Shown: positions 25,979 through 34,840 of the stretch, in pieces
How positions within the stretch are numbered: position 1 is the first letter of the stretch
How the letters are laid out: each line of letters opens with the position of its first letter
Source of the DNA: Oscillospiraceae bacterium
GTDB lineage: Bacteria; Bacillota; Clostridia; Oscillospirales; Acutalibacteraceae
Assembly (NCBI GenBank): GCA_902762875.1
Contig: CACWPS010000009.1
Span: 1-64,000 of the forward strand
DNA: 64,000 bases
Reading direction: 5' to 3'
The notes under the pieces: model-generated
What the model was told of the DNA's origin: nothing
The model's input: the letters and a program-made list of their open reading frames with translations, nothing else
Database searches by the model: none
Position numbers and translations under genes: made by a program

Positions 25979-26239
25979 CTATTCAGCTTTATCCTTAATA
26001 CTATAGAGCTTTTCAATACAGTCCTTGCAGACATTATATCCCTCAAATTGGACGCTGTCCGCTAACGAATCACAGAAAATACAGGTAGGCTGGTACTTTT
26101 TAAGTACAACCTTATCACCGTCCATATAAATCTCAAAGCTGTCAACATCGTTTTCAACCTTAAGCTGCTTGCGGATTTCCTTCGGTATTACAACACGCCC
26201 CATTTTATCAACCGAGCGAACCATTCCCGTAGACTTCAT
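25979..26239 (-). CDS. AbrB/SpoVT-type regulator with C-terminal zinc ribbon
   Basis: An 86-residue DNA-binding protein. Residues 1-52 are a swapped-hairpin AbrB domain (MVRSVDKMGRVVIPKEIRK ... VVLKKYQP). Residues 53-80 add CIFC...CKDC, a likely zinc ribbon. AbrB proteins repress stationary-phase and sporulation genes by binding as multimers. Proteins with this added ribbon are common in Clostridia. It is convergent with the hydrolase and on its own, with AGGAGGTTATAAA before the ATG. Its regulon is unknown. Confidence 0.9.
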   Translation of the reverse strand: MKSTGMVRSVDKMGRVVIPKEIRKQLKVENDVDSFEIYMDGDKVVLKKYQPTCIFCDSLADSVQFEGYNVCKDCIEKLYSIKDKAE

Positions 26240-26322
26240 TTTATAACCTCCTTTTAATTTGCCTTATTTTAACATATTTAGTCATAATTTGTCAATAATG
26301 TTTTCGGAAGTTTACAATTTAT

Positions 26323-26991
26323 TTACAAATTTTCCCAATGAATTGTCTCTATGCCGTTTTGCTCAAGCAACGCATTTGCTTTTGAAAAATGCTTGCATCC
26401 CAAAAATCCCCTGTAAGCCGAAAGGGGGCTTGGATGGGGTGCGGTGAGCTTATAGTGCTTCGGATTGGTTATAACCGAAGCCTTTTTCACGGCGTTAGCC
26501 CCCCAAAGCAGAAAAACAATCGGCTGTTCCTTTTTATTTAGCTCCGAAATAATACGGTCGGTGAAGGTTTCCCAACCCTTATCCTTATGGCTGTTAGGTC
26601 TTCCTTCCCTTACGGTAAGCACGGTGTTAAGCAGCAGCACTCCCTGCCTTGCCCAACCCGTAAGCTCGCCGTGTTCAGGCATAGCCACCCTCAAATCATC
26701 GGTTATTTCCTTGTAAATATTAACAAGCGAGGGTGGAAGCGGAACTCCTTTTTTTACCGAAAAGCAAAGTCCGTGGGCCTGACCCGCCCCGTGATACGGG
26801 TCCTGCCCTATTATTACCACCCTTGTATCGGAAAACGAAGTGTATTTAAGGGCGTTAAAAATATCGTACATATCGGGATAAATACGCTGTGACGAATATT
26901 CGCTCTTTAAAAAGGAATGAAGCTGTTTATAGTAGGGCTTTTCCCACTCGTCGGCCAATATCCCGTCCCAATCGTTTCCTAATTTCACCAT
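26323..26991 (-). CDS. ung: Uracil-DNA glycosylase
   Basis: A 222-residue family-1 UDG that removes uracil from DNA. The water-activating Asp64 is in GQDPYHG, and the leucine loop motif HPSPLSAYRGF is near residue 190. It also has LLLNTVLTV and FLLWG, which are typical. Length is normal. It is one base downstream of the XRE regulator gene and probably in the same transcript, an unusual neighbour without clear meaning. Confidence 0.96.
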   Translation of the reverse strand: MVKLGNDWDGILADEWEKPYYKQLHSFLKSEYSSQRIYPDMYDIFNALKYTSFSDTRVVIIGQDPYHGAGQAHGLCFSVKKGVPLPPSLVNIYKEITDDLRVAMPEHGELTGWARQGVLLLNTVLTVREGRPNSHKDKGWETFTDRIISELNKKEQPIVFLLWGANAVKKASVITNPKHYKLTAPHPSPLSAYRGFLGCKHFSKANALLEQNGIETIHWENL

Positions 26992-26992
26992 A

Positions 26993-27559
26993 CTATTTCA
27001 CCAACCGCCACCATAAAAGTGCACCTGCCTGAAGCGGAACTCCGATTCCTAAAATCATCCATATATTATAATTCAAAAATTGCAGGCAAAAACAAAGCAA
27101 CAGCGACCACATAAGAAGTGATACCACAAGAAAAAACAGCTTTTTCCTATGCCATATAACATCGAAAACCAATGTTACAACAAGTGATGCAGGCACCGCC
27201 CAGCAAAAAGCAAGCCAAGGCTTCACACCTGCAATAATATCGCAGAATATGTATATAACCGTGACCAAAAGCCAAACCGCCAGCACCGATAAAAGTGTGA
27301 TTATATTATATTTTCGCCTCGCCGTAGGAGCGGGAGCGGTTTTTGCGGTTTCCTCGCCTACAATATAGTCAAGGCTTACCCCGTAAAGCTTGCTTAATTT
27401 ATAAAGCACCTCAACGCCGGGCAGAGATTCGCCCTTTTCCCACTTTGACACCGCCTTGTCGGAATAATTAAGCTTCTCGGCAAGCTCCGCTTGAGTAAAC
27501 CCGTTCTTCTTACGCAGGTCGGAAAGATTTTTTGAAACAATATAATTTAAGTTATCCAT
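26993..27559 (-). CDS. Membrane-anchored XRE-family regulator
   Basis: 188 residues from the ATG at 27559; an upstream frame to 27583 lacks support. Residues 1-60 form a Cro/CI HTH (LSDLRKKNGFTQAELAEKLN, then KAVSKWEKG). After a linker, four hydrophobic helices occupy about 85-185. Regulators of this layout bind DNA while tethered to the membrane and often govern nearby transporters or stress genes. None is adjacent here: ung is downstream and a HAD phosphatase upstream. The signal sensed is unknown. Confidence 0.85.
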   Translation of the reverse strand: MDNLNYIVSKNLSDLRKKNGFTQAELAEKLNYSDKAVSKWEKGESLPGVEVLYKLSKLYGVSLDYIVGEETAKTAPAPTARRKYNIITLLSVLAVWLLVTVIYIFCDIIAGVKPWLAFCWAVPASLVVTLVFDVIWHRKKLFFLVVSLLMWSLLLCFCLQFLNYNIWMILGIGVPLQAGALLWWRLVK

Positions 27560-27601
27560 ATAAAAATTATAGCATAAAAGCAAATGTTAGTCAATTTAAA
27601 A

Positions 27602-28312
27602 CTACAGCGACTGTTTTTCAATAAATTCCAGAAGCTCTCTAAAGCCGCCGCACGGATATTCGCTTATATCTATCCCCTTTTTGTTTATAAGGCAATCGGT
27701 AAGCAGGAAAACCTCAATTCCAACTGCTTTTGCCGCAGTATCCTCTGCGGCGTCATTACCAACCATAAGACACTCCGATGGGTTTAGAGAAAGCTTTTTT
27801 AGAATTTCCGAATAATATGCCGGGTTAGGCTTGCAGTAATGGGAGTTTTCATAGGTTGTGTAAAGCTCAAAATCCCTCTTGTCAAGCCCCGCCCATTCAA
27901 TTCTACTTTCGGTTGCAACAGCGGGAAAAATGGGATTAGTTGCAAGAATAAGCTTATATCCATTTTCCTTTAATTTCTTTACTGTTGCAGCAGCCTCGGG
28001 ATTAAAACCGCAGTCGGACTTTACCTCATTAAATTCGTTGCGGTAATACTCATCAAAAATCGGCTTATCATCATTTACCTTTTCGCCAAAAATTTCTTTA
28101 AACTTAATCCAAAATGCCTCTTCATTGGTACGCTTGCCGTCATTCTTCACCATTGCCGCCGTACCCGCCCATATGCCGTCAACGGTTCTTTGCGGCTCGT
28201 AGCCGAGGGGAGCAAGTTTTTTTACAAGCCGGCTAAAATATCCGTTTGCAAACCTGTCCTGATCCATCGGCAAAAGAGTGCCGTCCAAATCAAAGAGAAT
28301 GTTTTTAATCAT
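27602..28312 (-). CDS. HAD-superfamily phosphatase
   Basis: 236 residues from the ATG at 28312. The nucleophile motif is LFDLDGTLLP, motif II ILATNP, then a lysine near 170 and motif IV VGNDAAEDTAA, all in order. A helical cap lies between motifs I and II, so it is a C1-cap HAD hydrolase. The substrate is probably a small phosphometabolite and cannot be named. It is transcribed in the same direction as the XRE gene with a 42-nt gap. Confidence 0.88.
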   Translation of the reverse strand: MIKNILFDLDGTLLPMDQDRFANGYFSRLVKKLAPLGYEPQRTVDGIWAGTAAMVKNDGKRTNEEAFWIKFKEIFGEKVNDDKPIFDEYYRNEFNEVKSDCGFNPEAAATVKKLKENGYKLILATNPIFPAVATESRIEWAGLDKRDFELYTTYENSHYCKPNPAYYSEILKKLSLNPSECLMVGNDAAEDTAAKAVGIEVFLLTDCLINKKGIDISEYPCGGFRELLEFIEKQSL

Positions 28313-28420
28313 TAAAATCACCCGATTACATTTTAGCATTTAAGTGCGTTTTGTCAAGAAAATATGTAAAAAAAGTATATCTTAGCATACCTTGGCAATA
28401 ATACAGACGAGGTGATTTTA

Positions 28421-28873
28421 ATGCAATTAACACAAAAGGAAACTGAATTATTAAAGGATTTAAAATCTCAGGAAAAGCTTTGTGCGGAAAAATATATGCA
28501 GTATTCCCAATCCGCCAAAGACCCACAGCTTAAAAATCTATTTTCACAGATAGGCGGTGTAGAACAGAACCATTTAAAAACAATCGAACAGCTGGAAAGC
28601 GGAACAGTTCCGACTCCGTCGGGCGGTTCTCCCTCTCAACCGACATTTACCGCAAACTATGCGGTTGCCGAGACAGAGGACAAAAAGCACGACTGCTATC
28701 TCTGTACCGACGCATTAACAACCGAAAAGCACGCTTCCCACCTGTATGACACCTGCATATTTGAGTTTAAGCAGGAAAATGTAAGGACACTTCTTAACGG
28801 TATTCAAAAGGAAGAGCAAAACCACGGTAAGATGATTTACGATTATATGTCCGCAAATTCAATGTACGCTTAA
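28421..28873 (+). CDS. Coat-F/ferritin-like spore coat protein
   Basis: A 150-residue protein in two homologous helical halves joined by a Pro/Ser/Gly linker (about 72-85). The first half carries KSQEKLCAEKYMQYSQSAKDP and the second KHASHLYDTCIFEFKQENVRT, each with E/H patterns of the ferritin-like CotF family. A CYLC near 97-100 could bind metal. The ATG at 28421 follows GAGGTGATTTTA. It probably coats the spore and supports the sporulation inferred from Spo0A and YpeB. It is monocistronic with a terminator behind. Confidence 0.8.
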   Translation: MQLTQKETELLKDLKSQEKLCAEKYMQYSQSAKDPQLKNLFSQIGGVEQNHLKTIEQLESGTVPTPSGGSPSQPTFTANYAVAETEDKKHDCYLCTDALTTEKHASHLYDTCIFEFKQENVRTLLNGIQKEEQNHGKMIYDYMSANSMYA

Positions 28874-28877
28874 AGAT

Positions 28878-28914
28878 AAAAGACTGTTGTCTGATTGAGG
28901 CAACAGTCTTTTTT
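28878..28914 (+). terminator. Terminator of the coat protein gene
   Basis: AAAGACTGTTG/CAACAGTCTTT stem (11 bp) with an 11-nt loop and a T run, ending before the tRNA-Gly promoter region. Confidence 0.9.
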
Positions 28915-28989
28915 AGAAAAAATTTAAAAAATAGTTTCAAAAACTCTTGACTTATTTAAGCTATTGTGATAATATATTAAAGTCATTTT

Positions 28990-29064
28990 GCGGGTGTAGT
29001 TCAATGGCTAGAATCCCAGCCTTCCAAGCTGGTCGTGTGGGTTCGATTCCCATCACCCGCTCCA
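28990..29064 (+). tRNA. tRNA-Gly (anticodon TCC)
   Basis: Complete cloverleaf: acceptor GCGGGTG/CACCCGC, D arm GTTC...GAAT (one G-T), anticodon stem CAGCC/AGCTG-side with loop CTTCCAA (anticodon TCC), T arm GTGGG/CCCAT with loop TTCGATT, discriminator T and encoded CCA. The terminator begins directly behind it. Confidence 0.97.
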
Positions 29065-29098
29065 AAAATCCCTTAGACGATAGTCTAAGGGATTTTTA
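29064..29098 (+). terminator. Terminator of tRNA-Gly
   Basis: Perfect 15-bp stem AAAAATCCCTTAGAC/GTCTAAGGGATTTTT with a GATA loop. The tRNA CCA end touches its 5' arm. Confidence 0.92.
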
Positions 29099-29110
29099 CT
29101 TTTTTACCTC

Positions 29111-29131
29111 TTCACTATTCACTCTTCACTT
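29111..29131 (+). repeat. Heptamer tandem repeat (TTCACTN x3)
   Basis: TTCACTA TTCACTC TTCACTT, three perfect 7-nt units, 12 nt after the tRNA-Gly terminator. It lies in the convergent space before the AraC gene end. Confidence 0.8.
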
Positions 29132-29156
29132 TTATATACTTTTCTGCGGAATTTCT

Positions 29157-29957
29157 TCAATATTCATTAAAACGACGGCAAAATTCCCGAGGTGAGCTTC
29201 CCTCCGACTTGCAGAACGCCTTAGAAAAATACAAAGGGTCTGTAAATCCGCAGGAAAGTGCGGTCGCCTTTACCGACACTCCCCTCTTTAAAAGCTCTTT
29301 AGCCCGCTCTATTCTGTACTCCGCAAGATAAGCTCCAGGTGAAATACCACAGCTTTTTACAAAGCTTCGGTGCAGGGTTACACGGCTTATATTAAGCTCT
29401 TTGCATATCGATTCAAGCCCGAATTCCGACTTGTGGTATGAACTGCGGATCATTACGCAGGCAGAATCAAAATAAACGCTTTCACACATTTTTTGCCCGC
29501 TTTTCGGGAACCGCTCGGAATAGACCGAAAGAATGGCGCTTACAACATTTTCCGATGTATCGGAAAAGCGTATTCCGCCTGTAGGCTTATATATATTGCG
29601 AAGATAATCAAATAAGGGCAAAATTAATTCGGGCTTAACATAATCTATTACATAGCCACCGTCGCAAAGCTTAATTTTATCCAGCAAAAGCAAAAAATCT
29701 TCCCCCAAAAATTCTATCCAGGTATACTCCCACGGGTCATTTTTGTCGGGATAGTAATGCACCTCGGTAAAGGGGCGTATCAAAAAGCTTTGACCGGCAG
29801 TTATATAATTAACTTTCCCTTCGCAAATATAATATCCGCTTCCCCTGATTATATAGTGAATAATATACTGGGTTCTAAAGCAGGGCCCAAAGGAATGCAT
29901 ATCGGCACAGTCTTGCCTTCCGCAAACAATATGATTCATTTTTTTACTGCTTTTCAT
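29157..29957 (-). CDS. AraC-family transcriptional regulator
   Basis: A 266-residue regulator. The N-terminal cupin sensing domain (about 15-120, including RGSGYYICEGKVNYITAG and SFLIRPFTEVHYYP) should bind a sugar. The C-terminal ~100 residues hold two HTH motifs (LESICKELNISRVTLHRSF and VKATALSCGFTDPLYFSKAF). It is transcribed divergently from the GH27 alpha-galactosidase, and a long inverted repeat sits between them, so it is most likely the galactoside-responsive activator of that gene and perhaps of itself. Confidence 0.93.
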   Translation of the reverse strand: MKSSKKMNHIVCGRQDCADMHSFGPCFRTQYIIHYIIRGSGYYICEGKVNYITAGQSFLIRPFTEVHYYPDKNDPWEYTWIEFLGEDFLLLLDKIKLCDGGYVIDYVKPELILPLFDYLRNIYKPTGGIRFSDTSENVVSAILSVYSERFPKSGQKMCESVYFDSACVMIRSSYHKSEFGLESICKELNISRVTLHRSFVKSCGISPGAYLAEYRIERAKELLKRGVSVKATALSCGFTDPLYFSKAFCKSEGSSPREFCRRFNEY

Positions 29958-29987
29958 ATCTGCTTACTCCTGTTAATGTGAAACAAT

Positions 29988-30020
29988 TTTCCATATTTTT
30001 GAAACAAAAAAATATGGAAA
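29988..30020. promoter_or_regulatory. Inverted-repeat operator between araC-type gene and galactosidase
   Basis: TTTCCATATTTTT and AAAAATATGGAAA, 13-bp perfect arms with a 7-nt centre. The right arm covers the -35 of the galactosidase promoter, as a regulator binding site would. Confidence 0.8.
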
Positions 30021-30043
30021 TTAAAGGTGTTCTAATATATAAT
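30015..30043 (+). promoter_or_regulatory. Promoter of the GH27 gene
   Basis: TGGAAA (poor -35), 17-nt spacer, TATAAT. The weak -35 overlapped by the operator fits activator dependence. Confidence 0.7.
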
Positions 30044-30078
30044 CAGTTTACAATATTTTTTAATGGAGGTCAATAGCA

Positions 30079-31206
30079 ATGATTAAAAACACACCGCCTA
30101 TGGGCTGGAATTCATGGAACACCTTTGGAGCAAACATTAACGAACAGCTGATTTTTGATACCGCCGATAAAATAGTTGAAACGGGACTTCTAGAGCTCGG
30201 ATATGAATACCTTGTAATTGACGATTGCTGGTCGCTGAAGGAACGCGACGAAAACGGACGTCTTGTAGCTGATCCCCAAAAATTCCCTCACGGAATGAAG
30301 ACGGTTGCCGATTACGTACATTCAAAGGGTCTTAAATTCGGTATGTATTCCTGCGCGGGAAACCTTACCTGCGCAGGCTATCCGGGAAGCTTTGAGCACG
30401 AGTTTATTGATGCGAAAACCTTTGCCGAATGGGGCGTAGATTTCCTTAAATACGACTATTGCTATCACAGCAATATAATCCACGGCAAATATCTCTTCCG
30501 CCGTATGGGACTTGCCCTTAAAAACTGCGGTAGAGACATTCTTTTCAGCGCCTGTACCTGGGGTGCGGACAATACCGCCGAGTGGATTCGTGAAACGGGA
30601 GCTAATATGTGGCGTTCAACCGGTGATATTGTTGATACATGGCAATCCGTAAAGAACCTGACTGAACAGCAGGAGGCAATTTTCCCTTACGGCGGTGCAG
30701 GTTCCTTTAACGATATGGATATGCTTATTGTGGGAATGTACGGCAAGGGTAATGTAGGTATTGACGGTCTTAACGACACACAGTACAAAACTCATTTTTC
30801 TATCTGGGCGATGCTGGGCTCTCCCCTTATGATAGGCTGTGATATCCGTAATATGAACAAGGAAACCCTTGATATTCTTTCAAACAAAGAGCTTATCAAG
30901 TTTAATCAGGATGCCGATTGCCGTCAGGTAATCAAGCTTTCACTTTTTGAAGGCAGTAATATTAAAGCCTATGCCCGCACCCTTGAAAACGGCGATATAG
31001 CAGTTGGTTTCTTCAATTTAACCGATAAAAAGGTGACTGTAAAGTTTTTACTTGACGAATTGGGACTCCCTGAAAGCACGGGTAAAACTCTCGAAATGCA
31101 CGAGGTTTGGACCGGAGAAACCGTAACTGTTAAAAACGGAACATTAATTAGGGGCATAGAGGCGTTTGATTCATTGGTATACCGTTGCAAGGTGGTTGAC
31201 GCATAA
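30079..31206 (+). CDS. Alpha-galactosidase, glycoside hydrolase family 27
   Basis: A 375-residue (beta/alpha)8 retaining hydrolase that removes alpha-galactosyl residues from raffinose-family sugars or galactomannan fragments. The opening MGWNSWNTFG, VIDDCW near 50, nucleophile Asp126 in LKYDYC, and acid/base Asp183 in WRSTGDI are all GH27 features. A C-terminal beta domain follows (from about 295). It has no signal peptide, so it acts on imported oligosaccharides. It is regulated by the divergent AraC-type protein and shares a TAATG overlap with a small zinc-finger gene. Confidence 0.95.
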   Translation: MIKNTPPMGWNSWNTFGANINEQLIFDTADKIVETGLLELGYEYLVIDDCWSLKERDENGRLVADPQKFPHGMKTVADYVHSKGLKFGMYSCAGNLTCAGYPGSFEHEFIDAKTFAEWGVDFLKYDYCYHSNIIHGKYLFRRMGLALKNCGRDILFSACTWGADNTAEWIRETGANMWRSTGDIVDTWQSVKNLTEQQEAIFPYGGAGSFNDMDMLIVGMYGKGNVGIDGLNDTQYKTHFSIWAMLGSPLMIGCDIRNMNKETLDILSNKELIKFNQDADCRQVIKLSLFEGSNIKAYARTLENGDIAVGFFNLTDKKVTVKFLLDELGLPESTGKTLEMHEVWTGETVTVKNGTLIRGIEAFDSLVYRCKVVDA

Positions 31207-31397
31207 TGTCCTGCTGTATTCGATGCGGAAAAGAGCTTAACAGCATTGATATAGGCGCTCATAAAAAGTTCATAAACCGAGGCAGTACCGAGTTTATGTG
31301 CAAAAGCTGTTTGGCTGACGAGCTAAAAGTGCCCGAAAAGCTAATCGATAAAAAAATCGAACATTTCAAAAAGCAGGGCTGTACTCTGTTTTTATAG
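31206..31397 (+). CDS. Small zinc-binding protein
   Basis: A 63-residue protein. CIRC at 4-7 and CKSC near 37-40 form a four-cysteine zinc site, and a fifth Cys lies near the C-terminus (KKQGCTLFL). The C-terminal half is a basic amphipathic helix (LKVPEKLIDKKIEHFKKQG). Its ATG overlaps the galactosidase stop (TAATG), so it is translationally coupled to it. A nucleic-acid or protein-binding role is possible; nothing in the sequence ties it to galactosides except position. Confidence 0.8.
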   Translation: MSCCIRCGKELNSIDIGAHKKFINRGSTEFMCKSCLADELKVPEKLIDKKIEHFKKQGCTLFL

Positions 31398-31400
31398 CGA

Positions 31401-31445
31401 AAAAAGATTGCAATCTTGACTTTCCGTCTTGATTGCAATCTTTTT
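31401..31445. terminator. Terminator between galactosidase unit and clpX
   Basis: AAAAAGATTGCAATC and GATTGCAATCTTTTT, 15-bp arms with a 15-nt loop, T runs on both strands. It serves the convergent clpX as well. Confidence 0.9.
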
Positions 31446-31457
31446 ATTGTATACGCT

Positions 31458-32699
31458 TTAAGAAGCCTTCCTTGTTATAACCGCTTCGCCGTTTTCTACG
31501 GTATCGGCTGTTATTGTGATTTCGGTAATATCGCTTTCCGACGGTGAGGAGAACATCAAGGGCTGTAAAACCCCCTCGATAATAGAGCGAAGTCCTCTGG
31601 CTCCCGTCTTGCGCTCAATAGTAAGGTCGGCAATTTTTTTAAGCGCGCTTTCGTCAAACCGAAGCTCTATATTATCCATTTTGAAAAGCGCCTGATACTG
31701 CTTTATTATGGAGTTTTGAGGCTCGGCCATAATCTTTATAAGGGTTTCCTTATCCATACCCTTTAAAGCGGTTATTACAGGCAGTCTGCCCACAAGCTCG
31801 GGTATCATACCGAACTTCACCAAATCCTGATGGGTTGCGGTCATACCTACCGCCTGAGCCTCAAGGGATTTAGGCGACTTAACATCCGCCCCGAAGCCTA
31901 AGCTGCTGCCGCCGATTCTGCGTTCGATAACCTTTTCGATTCCGTCAAAAGCACCTGCGCAGATAAACAGAATATTGGTTGTATCAATCTGTATAAATTC
32001 CTGCTGGGGATGCTTTCTGCCGCCCTGCGGGGGAACATTGGAAACCGTTCCCTCAAGTATTTTAAGCAGAGCCTGCTGAACTCCCTCGCCGCTTACATCA
32101 CGGGTGATAGAGGCATTTTCCGATTTGCGGGCAATCTTGTCAATCTCGTCAACATAGATTATTCCCCGCTCGGCACGCTCAATATCGTAGTCCGCCGCCT
32201 GTATCAAGCGAAGCAAAATATTCTCGACATCCTCGCCTACATAGCCCGCCTCAGTAAGGGTGGTGGCGTCGGTAATCGCAATCGGAACATCAAGTATCTT
32301 TGCCAGGGTCTGTGCAAGCAGGGTTTTGCCAACGCCCGTAGGCCCCAACATCAAAACATTGCTCTTGCTTAACTCCACATCGGAATTATCCTTCTTGAAA
32401 ATACGCTTATAGTGGTTGTAAACCGCTACTGCAAGGGTCTTTTTAGCCTCATCCTGACCTATAACATAACGGTCAAGCTGTTCCTTAATCTCCTTGGGTT
32501 TAGGAAGTACAAATTCCTCTGCCTTTTTGTTTTTGCCCCGTTTCTTAGCGCCCGCCTCGTCATCGAAAAGCAGGCTGTTGCAAAATTCAATACAGCTGTC
32601 GCAGATATAAACTCCCGGGCCCTCAACAAGCCGTACTACCTCGTCCTGAGTTTTGCCGCAGAACGAGCAGCGTATCTCCATATCCTTGTCATTCGGCAT
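31458..32699 (-). CDS. clpX: ATP-dependent Clp protease ATP-binding subunit ClpX
   Basis: A 413-residue AAA+ unfoldase that feeds ClpP. The N-terminal zinc domain has Cys11, Cys14, Cys33 and Cys36, Walker A is GPTGVGKT near 125, Walker [11 protein letters not shown], and the ClpP-docking IGF loop is represented by SLGFGA. The pore loop and sensor 2 region are typical. It is ten bases downstream of clpP, in the order tig-clpP-clpX common in Firmicutes. Length is normal. Confidence 0.97.
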   Translation of the reverse strand: MPNDKDMEIRCSFCGKTQDEVVRLVEGPGVYICDSCIEFCNSLLFDDEAGAKKRGKNKKAEEFVLPKPKEIKEQLDRYVIGQDEAKKTLAVAVYNHYKRIFKKDNSDVELSKSNVLMLGPTGVGKTLLAQTLAKILDVPIAITDATTLTEAGYVGEDVENILLRLIQAADYDIERAERGIIYVDEIDKIARKSENASITRDVSGEGVQQALLKILEGTVSNVPPQGGRKHPQQEFIQIDTTNILFICAGAFDGIEKVIERRIGGSSLGFGADVKSPKSLEAQAVGMTATHQDLVKFGMIPELVGRLPVITALKGMDKETLIKIMAEPQNSIIKQYQALFKMDNIELRFDESALKKIADLTIERKTGARGLRSIIEGVLQPLMFSSPSESDITEITITADTVENGEAVITRKAS

Positions 32700-32709
32700 T
32701 ATGCTACCT

Positions 32710-33297
32710 CTATCTCTTGGAAATTACTTTATCGATAAGACCGTACTCGGCAGCCTCCGCCGCAGTCATAAAGTTGTCACGCTCGGTGTCAAGCTGAATC
32801 TGCTCAAGGGGCTTGCCTGTTTCGGCGGCTAAAATCTCGTTAATATTAGCCCTTATTCTTTCAATATGGTGGGCGTGGATAAGAATATCGGTAGCCTGAC
32901 CCTTTGCCTGACCGAGGGGCTGGTGAATCATAATCTCGCTGTTAGGCAAAGCCAAACGCTTACCCTTTGTACCCGCCGCCAAAAGGAAGGCACCCATACT
33001 TGCCGCCATACCCATACATATGGTGCTTACATCGCACTTAATGTATTGCATAGTATCGTAAATAGCCATACCGTCGGTTACAGAGCCGCCGGGGCTGTTG
33101 ATGTAAAAATTAATATCCTTATCGGGGTCCTGACCCTCAAGATAGAGCATCTGCGCAATAATTACCCCCGCCGAGGCGCTGTTTACCTCGTCATTGAGCA
33201 TAATTATACGGTCGTTTAAAAGTCGTGAAAAAATGTCGTAAGAGCGTTCGCCCCTGCTGGTTTGTTCCAATACATAGGGTACTAAGGTCATATCCAT
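32710..33297 (-). CDS. clpP: ATP-dependent Clp protease proteolytic subunit
   Basis: A 195-residue serine protease that forms the ClpP barrel. Catalytic Ser100 ([10 protein letters not shown]), His125 (MIHQPLG) and Asp174 are present. [11 protein letters not shown] near 68 is the substrate-binding glycine-rich loop. It is followed by clpX and preceded by tig. No CtsR box was noticed, but the upstream 90 bases hold only a hairpin. Confidence 0.97.
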   Translation of the reverse strand: MDMTLVPYVLEQTSRGERSYDIFSRLLNDRIIMLNDEVNSASAGVIIAQMLYLEGQDPDKDINFYINSPGGSVTDGMAIYDTMQYIKCDVSTICMGMAASMGAFLLAAGTKGKRLALPNSEIMIHQPLGQAKGQATDILIHAHHIERIRANINEILAAETGKPLEQIQLDTERDNFMTAAEAAEYGLIDKVISKR

Positions 33298-33324
33298 AAT
33301 AAATACCTCCGTTTTAAAATGTGC

Positions 33325-33348
33325 TTAGGCTGACTTTCGCCAGCCTAA
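33325..33348 (-). terminator. Hairpin between tig and clpP
   Basis: TTAGGCTG/CAGCCTAA, an 8-bp stem with an 8-nt loop, without a T run on the minus strand. It may be an attenuator or RNA-processing site rather than a full terminator. Confidence 0.55.
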
Positions 33349-33389
33349 ATAAATTATGGACTTCAGAACAGATTAATAATCAAAGATTA

Positions 33390-34712
33390 TTATTCCTCTG
33401 TGCTTTCTTCCGCTTTTTTCTCCTCAACCTCGGTGATTACCGCATTTTCCTTAACAAGGTCGATAGCCTTTCCTACCGCTACATCCTTAGTGATTTCCTC
33501 TACGGGGATAACCGCCTTAACCTTTTCAACCTCTACGCCGTAGCCTTCGGCAAGCTTAGCGAACTCGGCTTCAAGCTCCTCATCACTTGGGGTGATATTT
33601 TCAAGCTCAACTATTTTTTCAAGGGCGAGGCGGAACTTAACCTGACCCTCAGCCTGGGGACGGAAGGACTTTTTGAACTCGTCAATAGTTGAATTGGTGT
33701 ACTTAAGATACATATCAAGGCTGAGCCCTTGACTCTGGAGTCTGTAAGCATAATCCTCTGTCAACTGCTCAAGACGGTTTTCGTACATAGCCTCGGGGAT
33801 TTCGCCCTTAATGCCGTCAACAATCTGCTGAACAAGAGCATTTTCCACAGCCTCGCCTGCCGCCTTTGTCTTGCGCTCAAGTGCCTTTTTCTCAAGGTCT
33901 GCCTTAAGCTCGTCAAGGGTATCAAACTCGCTTACATCCTTTGCGAACTCATCGTCAACCGTCGGCAGCTCACGAACCTTAATCTCGTGAAGCTTAACCT
34001 TAAATACAGCTTCCTTTCCTGCAAGGTCTTCGGCGCCGTAATCCTCGGGGAAGGTTACATTTACATCGAACTCATCGCCGATGTTCTTGCCAACAATCTG
34101 GTCCTCAAAGCCGGGGATAAACTGACCCGAACCGAGGGTTAAGGAGTGACCCTCACCCTTGCCGCCGTCAAAAGCAACTCCGTCCTTAAAGCCTTCAAAG
34201 TCGATAATAACGGTGTCGCCGTTTTCTGCGGCACGGTCTTCAACAGATACCATTCTGGCGTTTCTTTCAGCCATTGAATTTACTTCTGCCTCAACCTCTT
34301 CGGGAGTAACCTTAACAGCTACCTTTTCAGCCTTTAAGCCCTTGTACTCGCCGAGTTCAATTTCAGGATAGGTTGTAACCGAAACCTTGAAATCTACGCC
34401 GTCCTCTTTAGAGATGGAAACCATTTCAAAATCCATTTTGTCGTTAATAACCTTAAGACCGGATTCCTTAATAGCGTCCTCAACAAGGTCATTGTAAAGA
34501 AGGTTAAGGGCATCCTCAAAGAAAATCTCGGTGCCGTAGTACTTCTCGATAAGGTGAAGGGGTGCTTTACCCTTTCTAAAGCCCGGTACATTTATTTTCT
34601 TGCCGTTTTTCTTGTAAGCCTCCGCAATAGCCTCACGGAACTTTTCACCGTCCACGGTGATTTCAAGCTGATGCCTATTGGTATCAATCTTTTTTGTTTC
34701 TTTTAAACTCAT
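33390..34712 (-). CDS. tig: Trigger factor
   Basis: A 440-residue ribosome-associated chaperone and prolyl isomerase. The ribosome-binding signature is GFRKGKAP near 44-51. The FKBP domain lies at about 150-245 (GDTVIIDFEGF ... GHSLTLGSGQFIPGFEDQIVG). The C-terminal helical arms carry an acidic tail ending EEKKAEESTEE. Length is normal for Firmicutes. It precedes clpP-clpX in the same direction. Confidence 0.97.
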   Translation of the reverse strand: MSLKETKKIDTNRHQLEITVDGEKFREAIAEAYKKNGKKINVPGFRKGKAPLHLIEKYYGTEIFFEDALNLLYNDLVEDAIKESGLKVINDKMDFEMVSISKEDGVDFKVSVTTYPEIELGEYKGLKAEKVAVKVTPEEVEAEVNSMAERNARMVSVEDRAAENGDTVIIDFEGFKDGVAFDGGKGEGHSLTLGSGQFIPGFEDQIVGKNIGDEFDVNVTFPEDYGAEDLAGKEAVFKVKLHEIKVRELPTVDDEFAKDVSEFDTLDELKADLEKKALERKTKAAGEAVENALVQQIVDGIKGEIPEAMYENRLEQLTEDYAYRLQSQGLSLDMYLKYTNSTIDEFKKSFRPQAEGQVKFRLALEKIVELENITPSDEELEAEFAKLAEGYGVEVEKVKAVIPVEEITKDVAVGKAIDLVKENAVITEVEEKKAEESTEE

Positions 34713-34840
34713 TTTTATACCTCCGCATTGTAAAACGCCCTTTTACTCGTTTCACAGTAGTTCAAATTATTATATCACAACTTAAAGTATTTTTCTACAT
34801 ATTTTTTAAATATTTTGTAAATTCTTTGAAAATCAATAAA

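Noticed and set aside
28947-29195. Open frame across tRNA-Gly
   Set aside because: It overlaps the tRNA and its terminator and has no protein-like features.
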